Below are positions 51,501-60,500 of a DNA stretch of 64,000 nt, in pieces. A program made the position numbers and the translations under genes. How positions within the stretch are numbered: position 1 is the first letter of the stretch; every line of letters begins with the position of its first letter. The stretch spans positions 3,088,501 to 3,152,500 of the forward strand of contig JASJOG010000016.1 of assembly GCA_030142905.1 (NCBI GenBank). The letters run 5' to 3'. The notes under the pieces were generated by a model that was not told the origin of the DNA, did no database searches, and saw only the letters and a list, made by a program, of their open reading frames with translations. The DNA is from Heliopora coerulea (Eukaryota > Cnidaria > Anthozoa > Scleralcyonacea > Helioporidae).

Positions 51501-54500
51501 AATAGGTTGCAAGTGCCGCATCTTTTTTCAACGCATTTTGTCACTGTGTTTGGAATTTTTTCAGAGATAAATCGCGCTTGAGTCAATTGTTCCTCCAAGT
51601 TTTTTGGCTGTCGGGGGCTGACGATGAGTTTTGTGTTTTCAAGTATACTTTTCATTTTCTCTGAGTTGTGAAGAAATTGAATATCGCGTTTGATTTTGTT
51701 AATGACTTGTGGATTATTGGGATAATGAGTGATGACAAGTGGAAGGGCTGTTTCGTTTTCTATTTTCTCCTTTGGTGATCTAAGTTCTGCCATTGATAGC
51801 GATGTTGCTTTTTCTATGCCTTTGAGAATAACGTTCCTAGGATAGTTCTGTCGTTCTAAAACTTCTTCCAGTTCCAGTAATCGTTTCTTCCTTCTTTCCT
51901 CGTCGGATACAATAACGGGTGGTAACTAAAAAAGTGGACAAAAGCGATAAGCTTGGGACAAAGTAATAAGGCACATGACAAAACTGCAAACACTGGCAAT
52001 GTTCAACACTTTATTTCAAGTTTCCCATAGGAAATCAGGGTGATGTGTCAGCGGCTTTCCTCATCTTAGTCTTAACTGACGACGTCATGTTCCGGACAAT
52101 ATTCCAATCATGTTCGCGGAGACATTTCTTTATCCGCAATTTCAGTTGATGTTCTGTTTTAGCTTTCCAGTCACCATCATAGACTCTTGACTTTAAAATT
52201 CCCCATAAATTTTCAATTGGACGAAGTTGTGGCACATTTGAAGGATTGTCACCTTTTGCAACGAAACGAATGTTTTTCTCATTAAAAAGAGCAATTGTGT
52301 CTGTAGCATAATGTGAAGGGGCAAGATCCGGCGAAAAGGCATAGTTGTTATCTGCATGATGCTGTTGCAAGAATGGTATTAAACGGCGCATAATACACTC
52401 CTGCCGATAAACATTTCCGTTGATGCTGCCCCTGCTTGGAACAAAGAATGGATCACTCTGTCCCTCTTCACTGATTGCCAACCATACGAGAAGTTTTGGT
52501 TCAAACTTTCTTGTCGTAATATCTGATGCTTGGAGGAATTTTCTCTTTATTTTGCGAATAGAATCTGTCATTGCCAGGCACGTGACAGCGGCCAAGTGTA
52601 AAATATGCCTCATCATCCATGACAACTTTGACACTTGACGAAGGTTTCAGCACAGTTCTTATCAATTTTCTGCAGCACTCTTTCTGCCTCAATTCTTTCT
52701 CCTCAGAACATTCTGGTGCTTTTTCTCTCTTGTAATTTTTGCATCCTTTTTTCAGCATTTTGTGGATATAAGATTTGTGAACTCCGAATTTTAGAGCTAG
52801 TTTTGCTTGGGACACACCACACTTGTCTGTTGCCGCCATCACCAACCTCTTCCTTTTATGAGGTGCCAACTCTTCAGCTTTTTGTCCACTTCCAACCTTC
52901 CTTTCTGTTGTTTTCCATTCTTGAAAAGTTTTAGTAATCTTATATAACGTGCTTCGGGCTATTCCTAGCTTGCTAAAGTGGTTTACAGTATAAGCAACAC
53001 CCCTATCATTGTGAGCTTTGTAAAAGTGTACAACAAGATCTTTAGATATAAGTATTGTAATAATATCAACTAGGGTAACCAGGCCTTTGCACCCAGGCCT
53101 CTTGACAGAGATTTTGTTGTTTTATTATATAAAAATATTCACGTGAGTTTTGTCCAATTTTTTAGTCACCACCCGTTAGAACATATTCGGCGCGCGAGAC
53201 AGTACTGAGCGTTTGTCTTAGTATGTTTAGGGTGACATGAATTAAAGTTTAAGTATTGGTTCGTGTCCGTTTCTTTGTAGAAAATATCCGCATTTAAACT
53301 ATTCCCTGGTTTGTAAAGTAGGACGTCTAAGAATGGTAGTTTTTCTTGGTTGCTTTCATTTGTCAATTCAATATTTTTATGAAGGTTGTTCAACAATAAG
53401 TGTAGTTTTCGTAGATCTTCTTCAGATTTTTTCCCAAATTAAAAAGCAGTTGTCCAAAACTCTCTTAAAGGCTTTTATAAATTCTTCTTTTTCTTCTTCG
53501 CCAAAGATCTTTTCATATTCCGAATACAGTTTTTTTTTCGAGATAGCCCAGTACAAGAGTTACGTATGTGGGAGCCATCTTAGTTCCCATGGCCGTTCCT
53601 TGAATTTGTCTGTAAAATTTGTTGTCAAAGTGAAATGTATTTTCTTTTAGCACAATACTTATTGATTCGAGAATGAATTCCCTTGAGAATGATCGGGCCA
53701 TAGATTGCGGAAAAATATCGATCCAGTATTTGATTTCCGTGAGGCCAAGTCATGTGGGATGTTCGTATATAGACTAACAACGTCAAAAGACACAAGAAGT
53801 GAGTTTTCGTCGATTACGTCCAGTATGTGATTTAGAAAATCTAGGTCGTCACGGATGAAGCTTGGGACGTGTTCACACAGGGGTTTTAAAATTAAGTCAA
53901 TGAAATTACTCAGTCGGTGGGTTGGTGATGATGGATCAGCAACAATTGGTCGCATCTTTAAGTCCGCTGGAGCTGGTAATTTTATGTATTCTGAGTTTTG
54001 ATTTATTATGGCTTCCTTAATAAGTTGCGACTTATGCATCCTAGGCAGTCCGTAAAAGTTTGATGTTTTCCAAGCAAAGTTTTTAATATACTGTTTCTCT
54101 TGTTTCGTTGTTTCATGCTCGAACTTCTTTAAATGTCTTTGGATTTATCTTATAATTGCGTCATCGTTGTTTCCGTCAATCAGTTCGATGTAGTACTCGG
54201 TATCGGCTAGCATTTCATCTATCTTTGCACGGTAAAATATTTTGTCCATGATGACTGTCGCGCCTCCTTTATCGGCTTCCTTTATTATAACTGAGTCGTC
54301 TTTTTCAAGGCGTTACGTTCACCCTTTTTTATCTTGCTTCTTTTGGTCGTTGGTGTCGTGTTCTGGTGGTGATAGTTCGTTGTAGTCTCAAGGAATATAT
54401 TAAAATATTTGTCCGTGGACTTGGGTGGTATGAAATTTGATTTGTTCCTTATCAACGAGTGATCGTAGTTCAATTGATTATCAGTTTTAAGTTCTGGTGT

Positions 54501-57500
54501 ATATTTCGTTCCGGTGTTGGTGTGAATTTTAAACCTCGCTCCAAAAGTTTGATTTCATCATTTGAAAACTCTCTCGATGATATGTTTGTTATTTTAGGTT
54601 GGGTTGCCTTTATGTTATCTTGTGGCGCGGCAGAGGTAGCTTTTATTCTTGTGGTTGTGTGAATGATTGTTGTTATTGTGTCAGGTTTGGCGGGCACTTT
54701 CGACGGTGCCTTGTCTCTAAAAAATGACTCCCTCTTCCGTTAAAGGTGTTTACATTGGCGGTGATACGTTGTTGTGGTGGTGAAAGCTCTCTTTCACGGT
54801 GTGGTAATCTTACAATGTCTGAGTATGTTGGTGTACTTCTCGTATTCTTGTTATTCTCTCTTTTGTGTTCGTGTTGGTTAGGCCTGGCTTGGACTATTCC
54901 AATTTGTTGGGTGTTATCCCGTATAAATCGCGGGTTTCTTGTTTGTTGTTTGCGTCCTTGGTTTGATCGAGGGTTTTGTTGTGATTGGGTAAATGGAGGA
55001 AATGAGGTTCCCGCCAGGGTTGCTTTCGGGTGTTGGTTCTTGGTAATCTTTGAGACTATCTTGAGTCTCTCCCTTGAGACTACAACTAACTATCACCACC
55101 AGAACACGACACCGACGACCAAAAGAAGCGACATAACAAAGGGTGAACGTAACGCCTTAAACGACCTTAAAAAAGACGACTCTTAGTTGGATCCTGAAGT
55201 ATGTTTGCGTAGTTTTGCTTAGTTAAGGAGAAAACGGCCTCAAAGAATGTCGACGCCATATTTGCCCTTTCTTGTGCCGACGCGGATTTCAGCGGCTATG
55301 CCCATTTTGACGTCAATGAGTACTACTCGCCGAATAGCGCAAAAAAACCCCTTTACTGTTCCATGTGAATATTCGATTAGATTTGCTATAAAATGCCTCA
55401 CTGTATGGTTCCGATGTGTACTAATGGATGGCGAAAGAACAAAGGGTAATGGAATAACTTATCATAGGCTTCCAAATGACCAGCTAAAAAGCACAGACCA
55501 AGTAACTCGTTCGTTTGTAGCACGCATTTTACGGAGGATTGCTTTAATCCAGCAACTGAAATTTGCGACCACAAAGCCTCTAAAAAGCTGAAGCGCACAG
55601 CAGTGAAAAACGTTGTTTTCATTTCCAACGACAAGAAACGAGGAAACTGGTCGCCAGTCAACCCGAAGGCAAATTGAAGCAAGAGCAAAGGTGAACAATA
55701 GTCAAGCAACCATTGCTTTGGTTTATTTCAAACAACGCAAGATATTTGTAATCTGTAATAAACCTAATTCTATTTGTCCCTATTAGGGTGGTTGAAGAAG
55801 AAACTAAAACTGATTTGTACGATTATACTTGTCATGAAATTGAAAAGTCGTCCCCGATAGTAATAGATGATGTTGTTGACAAAAACAGCAATATGGAGGT
55901 GCACCAATTCGTCGGGAATCTGCCTTCACAAATCAATGGCAATGCTGTAATAGGACAATCAGCAGTGACTACTCCTACAATTAAAACATTTAGGAACGTG
56001 GCGACGCAGACAGATCCAAAGATGTTTCTGCCTACACAAACAAGCATTAAGATTAAACAGGAAGATATTATATTAGTCAGACATCTTGAAGATCACAATT
56101 ATGCACAAGGGCCTCAAAATAATCCTTTCCAAGGTGATGCAGAAAAGCAAAACAATGGCAATAAAAAAATACCAAGACCCGTAAATCCCATTACCAAATG
56201 TTAGAATCAGTCAGAGAGCAATTAAAGCTAAATGAAGAAGAAAATGAAATTGCCGGAAATACTGCGGATGCAATTGATTTCCCTGACGGTGCTTCAACTG
56301 TTCTTCTCAAAATAGCTCAGATGATTTGGGATCTGATGGTGATGATTTGAACCAACCTAATGGAAAAAAAATAATTGTTTTTGAAAGTCAGTTGAACAAG
56401 GTATTTTTTTTTTGCCAACAGTGTGGAAGCATTGTCATTGAAAAAACAATACTTACCTAAGGAAGCATTAAAATAACAGTCACTTGTTTAAATGGCATTC
56501 TAATGAGTGGCATTTACAGCCAACAGTCAATTGAACAGCAATTTACTAATTCCAGCTGCCATTCTTTTTACTGGCAACACATTTCAACATGTGGCTGACT
56601 CTGCCAAGTACCTTAATGTGCAATTTGTGAGTGCTTCCCACTATTATTCCATACAAAACAGCCATCTATTTCCTGTTGTCCATCACACTTGGAAAGCTGA
56701 GCAAGGAAAACTTATTCAACAGTTGCAACAACTTCCCAGCGTAGATCTTTGTGGAGATGGCCGGCCAGATAGCCCTGGCCATTCTGCAAAGTATGGAACG
56801 TACACAATGATGGATGAGACTTCAACAAGAATTGTGGAGTTCAACATTGTGCAAGTTACTGAGGTTTCATCATCAAATGCAATGGAATATGAGGGTTACA
56901 AACGGACACTGAATTCTCTTTTGTCCTCTAACGTTCCAGTTCGATGCCTTACAACTGACAGGCACACCATAATCACGGCAAGGATGAAGAGTAAGTATCC
57001 ACAAATGAAACATCAATATGATGTGTAGCATTTAAGCAAATGGGTAACAAAGAAACTGAGTAAAAAGGCTAAGAAAAGGAATTGTGCTGAGCTGATGCCA
57101 TGGATGCAATCTATTTCAAACCATTTGTGACGGAGTGCTTCTACTTGTAATGGAGATGCTGCAATGCTTGTGGAAGAGTGGATATCCATTCTTCATCATA
57201 TTGTGAATGAACATCAGTGGGAACGTCATCAGCTGTTCAAGACATGTGGGCATCATACATTGACGAAAAGAGAAGCAAAGAGCAATTAGTGTCTTAAACC
57301 TGGTTCACCGGCGCACGTAGCTTTAGAAGAGGTTGTAAAGAACAAAAAACTGATTAAAGGTCTGGCAAAACTCACAGAATTTCACGATACTGGAGAGTTA
57401 GAGCTATACCATTCCCTCATGCTTAAATATGTTCCAAAACGTGAACATTTTAGTTACAATGGAATGATACAGTGAACGCAACTTGCAATACTTGACCACA

Positions 57501-60500
57501 ACCATAATGTTGACAGAGATTAGGCAATAGTAAAATGTGGCCCTAACAAAGGAGAGAAACGATTTAAAATTTCACGTCCAAAGCAGCGTAAAACCTGGGT
57601 TGCCAAGCCAATTAGAGAAACAAAATCTCATAGTTACGTTGAAACGATGATGGATAAGGTTGTCTCCATTGGCCAAGGGCAGACATTCGACTTTCGTAGA
57701 ATAACTCAAGCTAAATGCATAGCACCCACTCCACAACCAGCCAAGAAGTAGTAATTCAACAGCACAAATCAAGAATGTCAAAAGAACAAAAATAAAAAAT
57801 AATGTAAAACTTACCTGAATACAGCTGGTCATCAGCAAAGTAAAACCCTATGAACTCAAAGTCATCCTCATTGCCAGGTGGTGGAAAGTGAGCTCGAATG
57901 CTGCTGACTGCGCACGAAGGAAGAACAGTACGAATTTCCCTACCAAGGACTCCCCAACACCAGCGAGCCAACTGTCTATATGCCACATGTCTATTTCATC
58001 TGTGTTCGGTTCCCTCGAAAGCATTACTTCCATATTGTTGCCTGTACTGGAACCAAGCAGCCTGTAACACCCAACGATTCAAACAAACAGTATGAAAACC
58101 TGAGTAGTCTGTAATGCAGTTATATGGCATTTCAGGATTCTCACATTCAGATACTTCAGCGTTTTTGTTGGAAATCTCCTGAATCTCCTTACTACAAAGG
58201 CACTCTTGCTCTCTATCCATTATTTGGCAATGACCACATTCGCACCTACGATGGACAAACATATTGATGCCAGAAATCAAGCATAACAAAACTTCTCACT
58301 TAAAAATGTTTCAATATTTCGTCACTTATAAATTTAATACGCTCGACATCTTACCAGTCTAAATTGCCTAATCTACCAGCCAACAAGGGTGCATCATTTT
58401 CTTCTTCTTGAGATGAGTTGCCAGATACATCATTGCTCAACTGAAACCTGAAAAATTTTTCCAAAAATTCTTCCACTACCTCATTTGAGGCGGTAGAAGA
58501 ACTGGAACTTGAAGAATAGTCATCACATGAGTAGTTATGAGGAATATTCATCGTGATAGCATACAATATTAGCGCAACTATTGCTCACGACTTGAGAAGA
58601 AGCACTCAGTGACGTCAAAATGGGCATAGCCACTAAAATCTGCGTCTGCACGAAAAAGAACAAACATGGAGTCGACATCCGCTAATTTTCACATCTTTCA
58701 GGACCCAACTAAACTAAGTATGCTCTTCGATATGAACTCAACTTGTATTTTGGCTGGAGTGCCCCTTTAAACTTATATCCGACACACCATAGCGGATGTG
58801 CGAGTTTAACATGTCAATTGCGCATCGACTATCGGATGAGCTGTTAAGGCCATGTTACACGAAAGAATTTTTCTTGCTATGCGAAGGCCATTAAACCCTA
58901 GGTTCGATATGTATCATATCATCATTTATTCATGGGTTTTGGTATATGGATAAATATGTCAAAACAATCACCCCAGTTAGAGAATATTCAAAGCCCTACC
59001 AGCTTTGATGCACATCACTACTCAAGTAATTTAGCTTTGTAATCAACCTTCGGAGATTAAAGTAAACTGAGCCAACGATGATATTAGGGATATAGTACAT
59101 CTCCCTGCGCCACTCCCCCAGGCACCAAGCCCTTAGATATACATATGTTGAACGCGTAGTCCAAGTCGCGGAAATGCAGGTGTAGAATTAGTTTACCATG
59201 TTTTCTCATTTTCACTCTTTTTAAGACCTATGAAGTTTCAAGGAGGCAAGAACAGCTTGCTAGGCACAGTCCCCGTGAGGTAATTGAGTTAGCTTATTTA
59301 AGTGCCTTGTTAGAGCGTCGTGACGAAGGAAGGTACTCCATGAGGTATCATGTCATCAAAACATTTTTTGAAGATGCTGTATCTGTTGTCCCAATCGAAA
59401 GCCTGTTTCATGCCATGGCTACAGCAGGACCACACACAGTTGCCCAGTGCTGTGAAATATTTTTGTCCGGAAATACACTTCCATCCCCAGACGATCCATC
59501 AGAGTTTCTTTTGAATGCAATGAATCAAGCCATAAGCCATATAAAGGGATACTGGGGTCACAGAATAAATAGATGGTATAATCCTTATATCCATCTGGAG
59601 GATGAGGAGGATTATGCGCCAACGTCTGAAGAGTTGACGTCGTTTGGCCCTGGGGTTCTAAATCGCCAAGTTGAATCTCATGAAGACTGGTTGAGAACTC
59701 GGGATTTGCAAAAAGGTCCATTAGAAGCAGTTGAAAAACTGAAAATTTTCTTGAATGAGACTCGCAAAAGCATGAAATCCGTTCATCCAAAGTGTCTTTG
59801 CGATTTAAATCTGGAGGCTATATACCCTTCATCTTACCTTAAAGATAGGGATAACCAGAGCTCTGGATTCTGTAAGGCACCAATGACTCTCCTGGTCAAT
59901 GGAAGAAAGGAGCTGAAAAAATTCAGTGAAGGAATGGTCACTAAACAAGACACGAAAAGTGAAGAATGTGGATCCTCAAGTTCAAACACTGAGATGCTTA
60001 AAGTTTTGAACGGATTACGGACAAACTTTGAGACATGCAGTACACTTCTTGGTGCGTTTATGGAAGCCCAAGTTCAAGTTCCTTTAGAAAGTCAAGGAAA
60101 GAGTTACGTCAACACGATTGCGAAACACGCAAATTCGTTCGGATTGGACGTATGGGGTCTTCTGATTCTTCCATTCCGTGATGTGAAACGTATGCTCAAA
60201 CGTTTGCCTGGTATGTGCCAAAGATTGGTGGTTGACCTTGCTTCTTCTATGTATGGTCTGTATGATTCGTTTTCAGTCGAAAAACGTCAATTCACCAATT
60301 ATGATGGGAAAATAGAATTTCTTCTTGCAAGTATGAAGAAAAGCTCCACGTCTAACAGGGAATTTCTTAGCTATTCCCTTGAACGGCAGTTGGTGGAACA
60401 ATGCAATAAACGAAACATTAATGACAAAACTGCTGTAGATGACATCCTTCAACAGTGGCAAGCCAATTTTGAAGATGAGACTTTGACTTTGGTGCCTGAC

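Larger units (their letters stand above)
51188..55190 (-). mobile_element. Penelope-like element, - strand, split by a mariner element
   Basis: Near full-length PLE coding region in pieces: N-terminal block (54697-54470), KGGATVIMDK region, RT (54039-53400), GIY-YIG (51793-51188). A 102-114 bp part of its N-terminal region (54288-54390) is repeated inverted at 55072-55185. The frames are broken at several places. Confidence 0.85.
55244..58766. mobile_element. Kolobok-like THAP transposon with a convergent P2X7-like gene
   Basis: Inverted repeats 55244-55320 and 58606-58682 share about 77 bp. The right side continues to AGTGCCCCTTTAA, where TTAA (58767-58770) fits the Kolobok target site. The left extremity is missing next to the PLE fragment. 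Two genes face each other: a THAP transposase (+) and a P2X7-domain protein (-). The Kolobok assignment is from family knowledge (THAP plus TTAA) and is moderate. Confidence 0.7.
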
